This document shows, in pieces, positions 17,667-28,003 of a stretch of 64,000 nucleotides of DNA. Both the position numbers and the translations under genes were made by a program. Within the stretch, counting starts at the first letter, position 1. The number at the start of each line of letters is the position of its first letter. A model generated the notes under the pieces. It saw only the letters and a program-made list of their open reading frames with translations, had not been told where the DNA came from and made no database searches. Origin of the DNA: Arthrobacter pityocampae (GTDB taxonomy: Bacteria > Actinomycetota > Actinomycetes > Actinomycetales > Micrococcaceae); assembly GCF_002927275.1 (NCBI RefSeq), contig NZ_PRKW01000004.1, positions 434,001 through 498,000 of the forward strand. Reading direction: 5' to 3'.

Positions 17667-19052
17667 ATGAGTACCCACGAGCCGCTTCCCTCCCCGGCGG
17701 AAGCGCCGGCTCCCGCCCGCGCCGGCTCCGGCCGCATCTTCAGCCGGCCCGTGATGGCGTGGGCGTCGTGGGACTGGGGGTCTGCCGCCTTCAACGCCGT
17801 GATGACCACCTTCGTGTTCACGGTGTACCTCACGTCGGACGCGTTCGGCGGCGAGGCGCGCGCGTCCCAGGTCCTCGGCTGGGGCCTCGCGGCGGCGGGA
17901 CTGCTCATCGCACTGCTCGCCCCCGTCATCGGGCAGCGGTCGGACTCCGGGGGCCGCCGGAAGCTGTGGCTCGGGGTGAACAGCGCGATCGTCGCCGTCC
18001 TGACAGCCCTGTGCTTCTTCGTCTTCCCCAGCCCGGAGATGCTGATCCTCGGTGTCGCCCTCATCGCGGCGGCGAACATCTTCTTCGAGTTCGCGGGCGT
18101 CAACTACAACGCCATGCTGACCCAGGTCTCCACACCGGCGACGATCGGGCGCGTCAGCGGGTTCGGCTGGGCCATGGGCTACGTCGGCGGGATCGTCGCC
18201 CTCGTGGTGGTCCTCGTGGTCTTCATCGAGCCGATCGTCCCCTGGCCGGGGGGCTCCAGCGAGAACGGACTGAACATCCGCCTCGTCGCCGTCTTCTCCG
18301 CCCTGTGGTTCGCGGCGTTCGCCCTGCCCGTGATGTTCACCGTGCCCGAGGTCCCCCGGAAGGCCGCGGCGGCCCGGGTGGCCTTCTTCGCCTCCTACGG
18401 CCTGCTCGTGCGCCGCGTGAAGGCGATCTACCGCCAGAGCCCGCACACCATCTACTTCCTGCTCGCCAGCGCCGTCTTCCGGGACGGGCTCGCGGCGGTG
18501 TTCACGTTCGGCGGCATCCTCGCGGCGGGGACCTTCGGGTTCTCGACGAGCATGGTGATCGTCTTCGCCATCGCCGCGAACGTCATCGCCGCGATCGGGG
18601 CGGTTCTCGGCGGGTTCCTCGACGACCGCATCGGGCCCAAGCGGGTCATCATCGGCGCTCTGGTCGGGCTGCTCGTAGCCGGGACGGCGATCCTCGTCCT
18701 GGGCACCGGATCGTATTCCTTCTTCGGCATAAACTGGACCGCGGATACGACGTTCTGGGTGTTCGGCCTGCTGCTGACGCTCTTCGTCGGCCCGGCGCAA
18801 TCATCCTCCCGCGGCTACCTCGCCCGCCTCGCACCCGTGGGCGACGAGGGGGAACTGTTCGGCCTCTACGCGACGACGGGGCGGGCCGTCAGCTTCCTGG
18901 CGCCGGCGCTGTTCGCCCTGTGCATCGGACTCTTCGGCTCACAGCTCTACGGCGTGATCGGCATCCTCGTGGTCCTCCTCGCTGGGCTGCTGCTCCTGCT
19001 CCCGGTCAGGCCGCCGGCGCAGGTGACGCGCGCCGTCGTGCCGGAGGCCTGA
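17667..19052 (+). CDS. MFS transporter, UMF1/Atg22-like
   Basis: 461 residues with about twelve membrane helices in two sets of six. N-terminal features AWASWDWGSAAFNAVMTTFVF and the later QSSSRGYLARLAPVGDEGELFGLYATTGRA match the UMF1 (Atg22-like) branch of the major facilitator superfamily. The substrate is unknown; related proteins are suggested to export amino acids or other small molecules. The gene stands alone and diverges from mrpA. Confidence 0.82.
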   Translation: MSTHEPLPSPAEAPAPARAGSGRIFSRPVMAWASWDWGSAAFNAVMTTFVFTVYLTSDAFGGEARASQVLGWGLAAAGLLIALLAPVIGQRSDSGGRRKLWLGVNSAIVAVLTALCFFVFPSPEMLILGVALIAAANIFFEFAGVNYNAMLTQVSTPATIGRVSGFGWAMGYVGGIVALVVVLVVFIEPIVPWPGGSSENGLNIRLVAVFSALWFAAFALPVMFTVPEVPRKAAAARVAFFASYGLLVRRVKAIYRQSPHTIYFLLASAVFRDGLAAVFTFGGILAAGTFGFSTSMVIVFAIAANVIAAIGAVLGGFLDDRIGPKRVIIGALVGLLVAGTAILVLGTGSYSFFGINWTADTTFWVFGLLLTLFVGPAQSSSRGYLARLAPVGDEGELFGLYATTGRAVSFLAPALFALCIGLFGSQLYGVIGILVVLLAGLLLLLPVRPPAQVTRAVVPEA

Positions 19053-19075
19053 GCACGGAGGCCTGATACCGCCGG

Positions 19076-19651
19076 TCAGATGCTGGTGCGGTGGAAGTTC
19101 AGGTGGCTGCGCGACGCCGTCGGGCCTCGCTGTCCCTGGTAGCGGTTGCCGTACTCGCCCGAGCCGTAGGGGTGCTCGGCCGGGGACGTGAGCCGGAAGA
19201 AGCACAGCTGGCCGATCTTCGAGCCCGGCCACAGCTTGATCGGCAGCGTGGCCATGTTGGACAGCTCGAGGGTCACGTGACCGGAGAAGCCGGGGTCGAT
19301 GAACCCGGCGGTGGAGTGGGTGAGCAGCCCCAGCCGGCCGAGCGAGGACTTGCCCTCGAGGCGCGCGGCGATGTCGTCGGGCAGCGTGACCGTCTCGTAG
19401 GTGGAGCCGAGGACGAACTCGCCGGGGTGCAGGATGAACGGCTCGTCCGGCGCCACCTCGACCAGGCGCGTGAGCTCCGGCTGGTCCTCGGCGGGGTCGA
19501 TGTGCGCGTACTTGTGGTTGTCGAAGAGCCGGAAGTACCGGTCGATACGGACGTCCACGCTGGAGGGCTGCACCATGGCCGGATCGAGCGGTTCGAGGAC
19601 GATCCGCTGGGCTGCCAGTTCTGCTCGGATGTCGCGGTCGGAGATCAGCAC
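19076..19651 (-). CDS. dcd: dCTP deaminase (probably bifunctional, dUMP-forming)
   Basis: 191 residues. [22 protein letters not shown], the catalytic region [31 protein letters not shown] and the C-terminal GQRGPTASR are all present. It converts dCTP to dUTP, and in actinobacteria usually on to dUMP in one enzyme, feeding thymidylate synthesis. The start is GTG 19651, with TAACTT 6 nt upstream, so the gene is probably leaderless. Confidence 0.96.
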   Translation of the reverse strand: MLISDRDIRAELAAQRIVLEPLDPAMVQPSSVDVRIDRYFRLFDNHKYAHIDPAEDQPELTRLVEVAPDEPFILHPGEFVLGSTYETVTLPDDIAARLEGKSSLGRLGLLTHSTAGFIDPGFSGHVTLELSNMATLPIKLWPGSKIGQLCFFRLTSPAEHPYGSGEYGNRYQGQRGPTASRSHLNFHRTSI

Positions 19652-19657
19652 CGTCCA

Positions 19658-19663
19658 AAGTTA
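19658..19663 (-). promoter_or_regulatory. -10 element of leaderless dcd
   Basis: TAACTT on the minus strand, 6 nt, then the GTG start of dcd. Confidence 0.6.
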
Positions 19664-19694
19664 CCAGTCCGGCGCGCCGTGTTCCCGCGGCGGA

Positions 19695-20549
19695 TCAGCG
19701 TCCGATCTCCGTGCGGACGGCGAACAGTTCGGGGAAGAACGTGAGCTCCAGGGCCCGCTGCAGGAAGCCGACGCCGGAGGAGCCGCCCGTCCCCGTCTTG
19801 AACCCGATGGTCCGCGCGACGGTCTTGAGGTGCCGGAAGCGCCACAGCTGGAAGTTGTCCTCGAGGTCCACGAGCTCCTCGCAGGCCTCGTAGACATCCC
19901 AGTGGCCCGCGGCATCCTCGTAGACCTCCTTGTAGACCGCGACGAGCGCGGGCGTGAACACGTGCGCGACGCTGACGTCGCGCTCGAGCAGCTCCGCCGG
20001 GATCGCATAACCCCGCCGGGCGAGGAGTCCGATGAACTCGTCATATACGCTGCTGGTCCCCAGCAGTTCCGAGAGCAGGGCGTGCGCTGCCGGGTCGGCG
20101 TCGAACACCTCGAGCATGGCGGCGTTCTTGTTGCCGAGCAGGAACTCGACGGCACGGTACTGGTACGACTGGAAGCCGCTCGAGGACCCCAGGTCGCCGC
20201 GGAACTCCGCGTACTCGGACGGCGTGAGGGTCGCCAGGACGGACCACTGCTCGGTCAGCGACCGCTGGATGTGCTTGATGCGGGCAATACCCTTCATCGC
20301 GGCCCGCAGGTCGTCGGCCCGAAGGTGCACGCGGACGGCGCGGAGTTCGTGGAGCACGAGCTTCAGCCACAGCTCGGAGGTCTGGTGCTGGATGATGAAC
20401 AGCATCTCGTCGTGGTGCTCCGGCGAGCTCACGGGATGCTGCGCGGCGAGCAGCCGGTCCAGCTCCAGGTAGGACCCGTAGCTCATCCTGTCCGAGAAGT
20501 CCCGCTCGATGCCCTGCTCCAGGCCACGGGTGTTCCGCTCCACGCTCAT
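19695..20549 (-). CDS. kynA: Tryptophan 2,3-dioxygenase
   Basis: 284 residues. The family signatures [30 protein letters not shown] and [15 protein letters not shown] (with the haem-ligand His) are present, together with [11 protein letters not shown] near the C-terminus. It opens the indole ring of tryptophan to give N-formylkynurenine, the first step of the kynurenine pathway. No kynureninase or formamidase lies beside it. ATG 20549 is chosen because TAGGGT sits 7 nt upstream; an in-frame GTG at 20558 would fall right after that box. Confidence 0.95.
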   Translation of the reverse strand: MSVERNTRGLEQGIERDFSDRMSYGSYLELDRLLAAQHPVSSPEHHDEMLFIIQHQTSELWLKLVLHELRAVRVHLRADDLRAAMKGIARIKHIQRSLTEQWSVLATLTPSEYAEFRGDLGSSSGFQSYQYRAVEFLLGNKNAAMLEVFDADPAAHALLSELLGTSSVYDEFIGLLARRGYAIPAELLERDVSVAHVFTPALVAVYKEVYEDAAGHWDVYEACEELVDLEDNFQLWRFRHLKTVARTIGFKTGTGGSSGVGFLQRALELTFFPELFAVRTEIGR

Positions 20550-20556
20550 GCGGCCC

Positions 20557-20562
20557 ACCCTA
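20557..20562 (-). promoter_or_regulatory. -10 element of leaderless tryptophan dioxygenase gene
   Basis: TAGGGT on the minus strand, 7 nt, then ATG 20549. Confidence 0.5.
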
Positions 20563-20629
20563 CGTGCCGCGGGGCGCGGCCGGAATGTCGGCTCGCGGGT
20601 CTACCTTGGGACCAGCCGAAGGAGGCCCC

Positions 20630-21691
20630 ATGTCGCACACCCTGCCGCGTACCCCCTGCAGCATCGTCCCGCCGCACCTGCTGATGCGCCTCGCCGCCCG
20701 GCAGGACGCACGGTTCGCCGTCGCGGCCGACGCCGCACGACGCGCCCTGCGGGAACTGGATCCGCTGCGGCAGGCACGCGAGGAGTCGCTCCGGGCGCCG
20801 GTGCGGCGCCCGTCCGCCGTCGTCGGGACGCTGACGCGGCGCATCCATGATGCCGGCGGCCGGGAGGTCCTCCCCGGCGCCCTGGTGCGGGGCGAGGGCG
20901 GTGCAGCGACGGGCGACCCGTCCGCCGACGAGGCCTACGACGGCCTCGGGTCCACCTACCGGCTGTTCAGCGAGGAGTACGGGCGCTCGTCGATCGACGG
21001 CGCCGGCATGGACCTCGCTGCGACGGTGCATTACGGGACCGCCTACGACAACGCCTTCTGGGACGGCGAGCGGATGGTCTTCGGCGACGGCGACGGCGAG
21101 ATCTTCGGCCGCTTCACGGCGTCCCTCACGGTCATCGGCCACGAACTCACGCACGGGGTCACCCAGTACTCCACGAACCTCGAGTACCAGGGCCAGTCGG
21201 GTGCGCTGAACGAATCGCTCTCGGACGTCTTCGGGGTCCTCGTGGAACAGCGCGCCCTCGGCCAGGACGCCGCCGCGGCCTCCTGGCTCGTGGGCGCCGG
21301 CCTGTTCACCGCGGCGGTGCAGGGCGTCGCCCTCCGCTCGCTCGCAGCACCGGGCACGGCGTACGACGACGACGTGCTCGGCAGGGACCCCCAGCCCGCG
21401 ACCATGGCGGACTACGTCGAGACGGCGTCGGACAACGGCGGGGTGCACATCAACTCCGGGATCCCCAATCATGCCTTCTACCTCGCCGCGACGGCCCTGG
21501 GTGGCCGGGCCTGGGAGGGCGCCGGGCGGATCTGGTACGACGCCGTCCTCGGCGGCAGCATCCCTACCGACTGCGACTTCCCGACGTTCGCGGCCGCGAC
21601 GACAGCCGCGGCCGGGGCGCGGTTCGGGGCCACCGGCCGCGAGGCGGGCGCGGTCGCCGACGCCTGGTCCGCGGTGGGCGTCCTGCCGTGA
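20630..21691 (+). CDS. Protealysin-like M4 metalloprotease
   Basis: 353 residues. There is no signal peptide. The short N-terminal propeptide carries CSIVPPHLLMRLA, the PPL-type motif of protealysin-like precursors. The catalytic domain has the zinc motif HELTHG, the third ligand Glu in GALNESLSDVFG and the transition-state His in NSGIPNHAFY. It is a neutral metalloprotease expected to mature by removing the propeptide and possibly to act inside the cell or after non-classical export. Its stop overlaps the start of the emfourin gene by GTGA, so enzyme and inhibitor are made together. The ribosome site is GAAGGAGG. Confidence 0.94.
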   Translation: MSHTLPRTPCSIVPPHLLMRLAARQDARFAVAADAARRALRELDPLRQAREESLRAPVRRPSAVVGTLTRRIHDAGGREVLPGALVRGEGGAATGDPSADEAYDGLGSTYRLFSEEYGRSSIDGAGMDLAATVHYGTAYDNAFWDGERMVFGDGDGEIFGRFTASLTVIGHELTHGVTQYSTNLEYQGQSGALNESLSDVFGVLVEQRALGQDAAAASWLVGAGLFTAAVQGVALRSLAAPGTAYDDDVLGRDPQPATMADYVETASDNGGVHINSGIPNHAFYLAATALGGRAWEGAGRIWYDAVLGGSIPTDCDFPTFAAATTAAAGARFGATGREAGAVADAWSAVGVLP

Positions 21692-22044
21692 GGATCGAGA
21701 TCACCCGCTCGGGCGGCGTCGGCGGGATGACGCGGACGTGGAGCCTGGAGGTCAGCCGGGCGGAGGCCGAGGAGCGCTGGCTTCCGCTCGCGGAGGCCGA
21801 AGCGGGCCCCGGGAAGGGAATGCAGGACGCCGGCCCGCCGGACCCCGCGCGGGACCGCTTCACCTACCGCATCACCGTCGGCTACACCGAGGTTTCCGTG
21901 CCCGAGAGCCGGCTCGGGGAGCCGTGGCGGGAACTGATCGAGCGGGCGCGCGAGGCCGGCCGGGCCCGGCCGGCACCGGGTCCCGGCGAAGGTTCCGGCC
22001 CCACCACCGCGGCCGGGGACGGCACGCCGGAGGAACTGTTGTAA
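21688..22044 (+). CDS. Emfourin-like inhibitor of M4 protease
   Basis: 118 residues beginning at GTG 21688 inside the protease stop codon. The N-terminus IEITRSGGVGGMTRTW and the segment FTYRITVGYTEVSVPESRL match the emfourin family, small proteins that bind and inhibit protealysin-like proteases. The C-terminal about 25 residues are a Gly/Pro-rich tail. The overlap with the protease implies fixed stoichiometry. Confidence 0.85.
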   Translation: MRIEITRSGGVGGMTRTWSLEVSRAEAEERWLPLAEAEAGPGKGMQDAGPPDPARDRFTYRITVGYTEVSVPESRLGEPWRELIERAREAGRARPAPGPGEGSGPTTAAGDGTPEELL

Positions 22045-22069
22045 GGTGATGGAGCAGTTCAACTGCAGT

Positions 22070-22140
22070 GCGGGCGTAGCTCAATGGTAGAGCGCTAGCT
22101 TCCCAAGCTCGATACGCGGGTTCGATTCCCGTCGCCCGCT
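22070..22140 (+). tRNA. tRNA-Gly (anticodon CCC)
   Basis: 71 nt fold as a cloverleaf. Acceptor GCGGGCG pairs with CGCCCGC, D-stem GCTC pairs with GAGC, the T-arm is GCGGG-TTCGATT-CCCGT and the discriminator is T. The anticodon loop TTCCCAA places CCC at 22102-22104. The anticodon stem CTAGC/GCTCG contains one T-C mismatch (22096 with 22110). The 3' CCA is not encoded. Confidence 0.93.
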
Positions 22141-22226
22141 CTCTTTCCCCTCGGCCGGGCCTCGATGGTCCGCCGAATGTGCCCGAGGACACCCGGCGGC
22201 CTGCCCGCGGTGGACCTGATCGGCAG

Positions 22227-22232
22227 TATCCT
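22227..22232 (+). promoter_or_regulatory. -10 element of leaderless panD
   Basis: TATCCT, 7 nt, then ATG 22240. Confidence 0.5.
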
Positions 22233-22239
22233 TGAGGCG

Positions 22240-22671
22240 ATGATCCGCACAATGTTCGCCTCGAAGATCCACCGCGCCACGGTCACCCACGCCGATCTGC
22301 ACTACGTCGGCTCGGTTACCGTCGACCTCGACCTGCTCGACGCCGCCGACATCCTGCCCGGCGAGCTCGTCTCGATCGTCGACGTCACGAACGGCGCCCG
22401 GCTCGAGACCTACACCATCGCGGGCGTCCGGGGATCCGGGGTCATCGGCATCAACGGCGCCGCGGCGCACCTCGTGCAGCCCGGCGATCTCGTCATCCTG
22501 ATCGCCTACGCACAGATGACCACCGAGGAAGCCCGCGCGTTCACCCCCACCGTGGTCCACGTGGACGCCGACAACCGGATCGTCGAGCGGGGCACCGATC
22601 CGGCCGAGGCCGTCACCGAGGGCCTCGAGCGGCCGCCGTTCGCCCTGGACAGCACCACCGTCCCAGCCTGA
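22240..22671 (+). CDS. panD: Aspartate 1-decarboxylase
   Basis: 143 residues. The self-cleavage site is visible as YVGSVTVD (Gly-Ser, giving the pyruvoyl group), along with [18 protein letters not shown] and [21 protein letters not shown]. It makes beta-alanine from aspartate for pantothenate and coenzyme A. No other pan genes are near. A TATCCT box 7 nt before the ATG suggests leaderless transcription. Confidence 0.96.
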   Translation: MIRTMFASKIHRATVTHADLHYVGSVTVDLDLLDAADILPGELVSIVDVTNGARLETYTIAGVRGSGVIGINGAAAHLVQPGDLVILIAYAQMTTEEARAFTPTVVHVDADNRIVERGTDPAEAVTEGLERPPFALDSTTVPA

Positions 22672-22793
22672 CCCGGCCCGGGACGCGGCAGTCGTCCTAC
22701 CACGTCCGGCCGCGCCCGCGCAGCCTCCGGTTCCGGTCGTGTAACACCGAACAGGTTGCCTAGCGCATCCCGCTCCCAAGGCATAGGGTCGGA

Positions 22794-22807
22794 AAGCAAG
22801 CTTGCTT
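22794..22807. promoter_or_regulatory. 14-bp palindrome upstream of the sugar ABC operon
   Basis: AAGCAAGCTTGCTT is a perfect palindrome 64 bp before the start of the binding-protein gene, just downstream of a possible -10 TAGGGT (about 22785). Its right part, AAGCTTGCTTAG, recurs exactly at about 47491 upstream of the YihY gene. It is a candidate operator; the regulator is unknown. Confidence 0.4.
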
Positions 22808-22870
22808 AGGCTGTCGATTCGCTCGAACCGTCAGCCGGGCTGTCTACGAGGATGTGGAGGCTCGGTACGA

Positions 22871-24190
22871 ATGCCGATCAGTCGAAGAACGCGCAATGCC
22901 GTGAAGAGCCGCCCGAAGGCCGCCGTCATGGCGGGTCTGGTGATCGGCACGATGGCCATGAGCGGGTGCGGTCCCGCGGAGGCCGACAACAGCCTGACCT
23001 GGTACATCAACCCCGACGCCGGGGGCCAGGCGGAGATCGCCCAGAAATGCAGCGACGAGTCCGGGGGCCGCTACCGCATCGAGACCTCGCTCCTCCCGAA
23101 CGATGCCGCGTCGCAGCGTGAACAGCTCGCCCGCCGCCTCGCGGCGGGGGACACGTCGCTGGACATCATGAGCCTCGATCCACCGTTCGTTCCCGAACTG
23201 GCCGAGCCGGGATTCCTCGCGCCGGTGCCGGACGACGTCGCCCAGGCCACCACCGAGAACGTCGTCGAGGGGGCCATCGCCGGGGCGACCTGGAAGGACG
23301 AGCTCGTCACGGTGCCCTTCTGGGCCAACACCCAGATCCTGTGGTACCGGAAATCAGTGGCCGAGGCCGCGGGCCTCGATATGAGCGGACCCGTCACCTG
23401 GGAGCAGATCATGGAGGCCGCCCGGGCCGAGGACAAGACCCTCGGGGTGCAGGGCGCGCAGGCCGAATCCATGACGGTCTGGGTGAACGCACTCATCGAA
23501 TCCGCGGGCGGATCCATCATCGTCGACCCGGAGGCCACGGCCCAAACGGTCGAACTGGGGCTGGACACCGAAGCCGGCGTCGCTGCGGCCGACGTGATCT
23601 CGACGATCGGCAAGGACGGCCTGGGCGGCCCCGGTCTCCCGACGCAGGACGAGAATGCCTCGCTCATCGGCTTCCAGGGCGACTCGGGCTCCTTCATGGT
23701 GAACTGGCCGTTCGTGTTCCCCGCAACGGCGGGTGCCGTCGAGGCCGGCACCCTGGACCAGGCGGTTCTCGACGACATCGGCTGGGGGATCTACCCGAGG
23801 ATGTCGGAGGACCAGGAGTCCGCACCGCCGCTCGGGGGCATCAACCTCGGCGTCGGCGCCGAGAGCGACAATCCGGAGCTGGCGTACGAGGCGATCGAGT
23901 GCATCGTGTCGGTGGAGAACCAGGCCGAGTACTTCGTGACCAACGGCAACCCGCCGGCCAACACCGAAGCCTATGAGGACCCGCGGATCGAGGAGTCCTT
24001 CCCGATGGCCGACACCATCCGGGACTCGCTCCAGCTGGCAGCACCCCGCCCGCAGACCCCGTTCTACAACGAGGTCTCCACCGGCATCCAGCAGCGCTGG
24101 GCGCCCCCCGCAGACGTCGATCCCGACACCACTCCGGAGACGTCGAGCGACTTCATCACATCGGTCCTCAGAGGGGAGCAACTCCTGTGA
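22871..24190 (+). CDS. Sugar ABC transporter substrate-binding lipoprotein (LpqY-like)
   Basis: 439 residues. The N-terminus has Arg-rich and hydrophobic parts ending in the lipobox MSGC, so the mature protein is a lipid-anchored extracellular binding protein. The body matches family 1 solute-binding proteins (VPFWANTQILWYRKSV, GGINLGVGAES). It heads a four-gene operon of the LpqY-SugA-SugB-SugC layout, known for trehalose uptake in mycobacteria; the substrate here is an inference. The start at ATG 22871 is chosen over an upstream in-frame ATG at 22802 because it gives a normal signal peptide. Confidence 0.85.
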   Translation: MPISRRTRNAVKSRPKAAVMAGLVIGTMAMSGCGPAEADNSLTWYINPDAGGQAEIAQKCSDESGGRYRIETSLLPNDAASQREQLARRLAAGDTSLDIMSLDPPFVPELAEPGFLAPVPDDVAQATTENVVEGAIAGATWKDELVTVPFWANTQILWYRKSVAEAAGLDMSGPVTWEQIMEAARAEDKTLGVQGAQAESMTVWVNALIESAGGSIIVDPEATAQTVELGLDTEAGVAAADVISTIGKDGLGGPGLPTQDENASLIGFQGDSGSFMVNWPFVFPATAGAVEAGTLDQAVLDDIGWGIYPRMSEDQESAPPLGGINLGVGAESDNPELAYEAIECIVSVENQAEYFVTNGNPPANTEAYEDPRIEESFPMADTIRDSLQLAAPRPQTPFYNEVSTGIQQRWAPPADVDPDTTPETSSDFITSVLRGEQLL

Positions 24191-25200
24191 CCTCCGCCAT
24201 CCCAGCGAAGACAACGACGGCGTCACCCACCGAGCCCGGCCCGAAGCTGGACGCAGGCAAGGGCAACGGCAACGGCCGGGGCAGGAAGCCGCGCATCCAG
24301 TACAGCGACCGGGCCCGCGCGGAACGGCGGCTCGGCTGGATCCTTGCCGGGCCGGCATTCGTCGTCATGCTCGCAGTCACGCTGTACCCGATCCTCCAAG
24401 CGGTCTACGACTCCCTCTTCCAGTTCCGCCTCACGGCTCCGGACGAGCGGGCGTTCATCGGCTTCGAGAACTACGCCGTGATCCTCACGGACCCGGTCTG
24501 GTGGATCGCACTCCGGACCACCGTGTTCATCACCGTGGTCACCGTGGTCGTCGAACTCGTGCTCGGCTTCGCCCTCGCACTCGTCATGCACAAGGCCCTG
24601 AAGTCCATTCGTGGACCGCTGCGAACGGCGATCCTCGTGCCGTACGGCATCATCACCGTGGTCTCGGCGTTCGCCTGGTTCTACGCGTTCGACATCAACT
24701 CCGGCTATGTGAACAACTGGTTCAGCTGGGTGCCCGGTATCGACGAGAATCTCAACTGGTTCGCCCAGGGCGGCACGGCCCTGTTCGTCATCATGGCCTC
24801 AGAGATCTGGAAGACCACGCCGTTCATCTCGCTGCTGCTCCTCGCCGGTCTCGCCCAGGTTCCGGACGAGCTCACCGAGGCGGCGAAGGTCGACGGCGCC
24901 ACCTGGTGGGAGCAGATGCGCAAGGTCATCATCCCCAACATGAAGGCCGCGATCATGGTCGCGGTCCTCTTCCGGGCACTGGATGCCTTCCGCATCTTCG
25001 ACAACGTGTTCATCATGACCAACGGCGCCTACGGCACGGAAGTCCTCTCGCTGCTCGCCTACCGGCAATCGATCAGCAGGCTCGAGATCGGGCTCGGCTC
25101 CGCCGTCTCCGTCCTCCTGTTCCTCTGCGTCCTGTTGATCTGCTTCGTGGCGATCAAGCTGTTCAAGGTCGATCTCGCCGGATCCACGGGAGGAAAATAA
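24187..25200 (+). CDS. Sugar ABC transporter permease (SugA-like)
   Basis: 337 residues with about six helices after a polar N-terminal region of roughly 45 residues. The EAA loop that contacts the ATPase reads ELTEAAKVDGATWWEQMRKV. The start GTG 24187 overlaps the binding-protein stop (GTGA). It partners with the next permease. Confidence 0.9.
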   Translation: MTSAIPAKTTTASPTEPGPKLDAGKGNGNGRGRKPRIQYSDRARAERRLGWILAGPAFVVMLAVTLYPILQAVYDSLFQFRLTAPDERAFIGFENYAVILTDPVWWIALRTTVFITVVTVVVELVLGFALALVMHKALKSIRGPLRTAILVPYGIITVVSAFAWFYAFDINSGYVNNWFSWVPGIDENLNWFAQGGTALFVIMASEIWKTTPFISLLLLAGLAQVPDELTEAAKVDGATWWEQMRKVIIPNMKAAIMVAVLFRALDAFRIFDNVFIMTNGAYGTEVLSLLAYRQSISRLEIGLGSAVSVLLFLCVLLICFVAIKLFKVDLAGSTGGK

Positions 25201-26048
25201 TGACGAACAACACCACCAGGCACAAGGTCCTGTGGGCGATCATCACGGTCCTCGTGATGATCTACGCACTGTTCCCCGTCGCCTCGATCCTTGCTACGTC
25301 CTTCAAGACACCGAGTGATCTCACGAGCGGCAAGTTCCTCCCCTCGTCGGGCACGGCGACGACGAGCAACTACGAGCAGATCCTGGTCGGCGACGCCCAG
25401 GGCCTGTTCCTCTCGGCGCTGCGCAACTCCGTCGGCATCGCCCTGATCGCGACGTTCGTCGCCGTCGTCCTGGCGACGCTCTGCGCCTACGCGATCGCCC
25501 GCCTGGACTTCCCCGGCAAGAAGGTGATCCTGACCACCGCACTGGCCGTTTCGATCTTCCCCGTGATCTCCATCGTGACCCCGCTGTTCAACCTGTGGCG
25601 CACCATCGGCCTCTACGACACCTGGCTCGGCCTGATCATCCCGTACCTCTCGCTCACCCTCCCCATCTCCATCTGGACGCTCGCCGCGTTCTTCCGGCAG
25701 ATCCCGTGGGAGCTGGAGCAGGCGGCCCAGGTGGACGGGGCGACCACCTGGCAGGCCTTCCGCAAGGCGATCATCCCCCTGGCCGCACCGGGGGTCTTCA
25801 CGACGGCGATCATCGCCTTCTTCATCGCCTGGAACGACTTCGTGTACGGCATCTCGCTGACCTCCACCGAAGCGGCCCGCCCCGTCCCGGCGGCGCTCGC
25901 CTTCTTCACCGGAGCCTCGCAGTTCGAGTCACCAACGGGCGCCATCTCGGCGGCCGCGATCATCGTCACGATCCCGGTCGTCCTGCTGGTCCTGCTCTTC
26001 CAACGCCAGATCGTCTCAGGCCTGACCTCGGGCGCCGTCAAGGGCTAA
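25200..26048 (+). CDS. Sugar ABC transporter permease (SugB-like)
   Basis: 282 residues with six helices, MalG type. The EAA loop is WELEQAAQVDGATTWQAFRK. The ATG overlaps the upstream stop by one base (TAATG). Confidence 0.9.
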   Translation: MTNNTTRHKVLWAIITVLVMIYALFPVASILATSFKTPSDLTSGKFLPSSGTATTSNYEQILVGDAQGLFLSALRNSVGIALIATFVAVVLATLCAYAIARLDFPGKKVILTTALAVSIFPVISIVTPLFNLWRTIGLYDTWLGLIIPYLSLTLPISIWTLAAFFRQIPWELEQAAQVDGATTWQAFRKAIIPLAAPGVFTTAIIAFFIAWNDFVYGISLTSTEAARPVPAALAFFTGASQFESPTGAISAAAIIVTIPVVLLVLLFQRQIVSGLTSGAVKG

Positions 26049-26078
26049 CGCCCCCGGTTCAAGTAAAGGATTCGCACC

Positions 26079-27440
<1,362 letters not shown>

Positions 27441-27480
27441 CAGGACTCCCCCGCACCCGCGCTCGACGTACCCCATGGAC

Positions 27481-27509
27481 AGGACCGGCACCCGGAGGGT
27501 GCCGGTCCT
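27481..27509 (+). terminator. Terminator of the sugar ABC operon
   Basis: A perfect 13-bp stem, AGGACCGGCACCC with GGGTGCCGGTCCT and loop GGA, lies 40 bp after the ATPase stop, with no strong T-run. Confidence 0.8.
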
Positions 27510-27515
27510 GCTGTG

Positions 27516-27521
27516 TAGTCT
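27516..27521 (+). promoter_or_regulatory. -10 element of leaderless leader ORF
   Basis: TAGTCT, 6 nt, then ATG 27528 of a 23-codon frame. It sits immediately after the terminator. Confidence 0.55.
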
Positions 27522-27527
27522 GGCTCC

Positions 27528-27599
27528 ATGGTCGAACACGCAGGTACCGCTCGCGGCGGCATCTGCACGATGCGTCCCGACGGACCCCGGTCATGCTGA
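27528..27599 (+). CDS. Possible 23-residue leader peptide, translationally coupled
   Basis: A short frame reading MVEHAGTARGGICTMRPDGP and ending RSC. Its ATG is placed 6 nt after TAGTCT, as expected of a leaderless start, and its TGA stop (27597-27599) overlaps the ATG (27593) of the next gene in another frame. Translation of the short frame would carry ribosomes to that start, which has no good ribosome site of its own. Coding status is inferred from this layout only. Confidence 0.45.
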   Translation: MVEHAGTARGGICTMRPDGPRSC

Positions 27600-27976
27600 T
27601 CGAGATCACCAGTTCCACCCTCACGGTGCTGGGGCTGGTTCTGCTCGCCGCCGCGCTCGTCGTCCGGCTCGTGGACGGCTCCTGGATCAGGACGCAGGCC
27701 ATCACGTTCGAGCACGAGGGTCACCCCTACCTGCGCTGGCACGACCACCGGGTCCGCATCATCGAAGCCCTGTGGTCCAGTGGCTCACGACGGCGGCGCG
27801 ACCGGACGCCCGCCCCTCCCCCGCTGCCCGCGGGTGAGGACGTCACGATCTTCTACCGGGCCCGGCACCCCACCCACTGGTCGCTCGAGGCGCCCCATCG
27901 GGGGTCGCGCCGCCTCGCGATCGCCGGTCTCGTGTGCGCCGTCGTCGGTACCGCCCTGGGCTTCGCCCCTGGCTGA
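27593..27976 (+). CDS. Small two-helix membrane protein, unknown function
   Basis: 127 residues with one hydrophobic helix near each end (about 8-26 and 108-124) and a charged middle containing WIRTQAITFEHEGHPYLRWHDH and VTIFYRARHPTHWS. I do not recognise the family. It overlaps a putative leader peptide and precedes another unknown membrane-anchored protein. Confidence 0.65.
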   Translation: MLIEITSSTLTVLGLVLLAAALVVRLVDGSWIRTQAITFEHEGHPYLRWHDHRVRIIEALWSSGSRRRRDRTPAPPPLPAGEDVTIFYRARHPTHWSLEAPHRGSRRLAIAGLVCAVVGTALGFAPG

Positions 27977-27991
27977 TGCGGGCCCACCCGG

Positions 27992-27997
27992 TAACGT
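27992..27997 (+). promoter_or_regulatory. -10 element of leaderless gene at 28004
   Basis: TAACGT, 6 nt, then GTG 28004. Confidence 0.6.
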
Positions 27998-28003
27998 GGA
28001 ACC

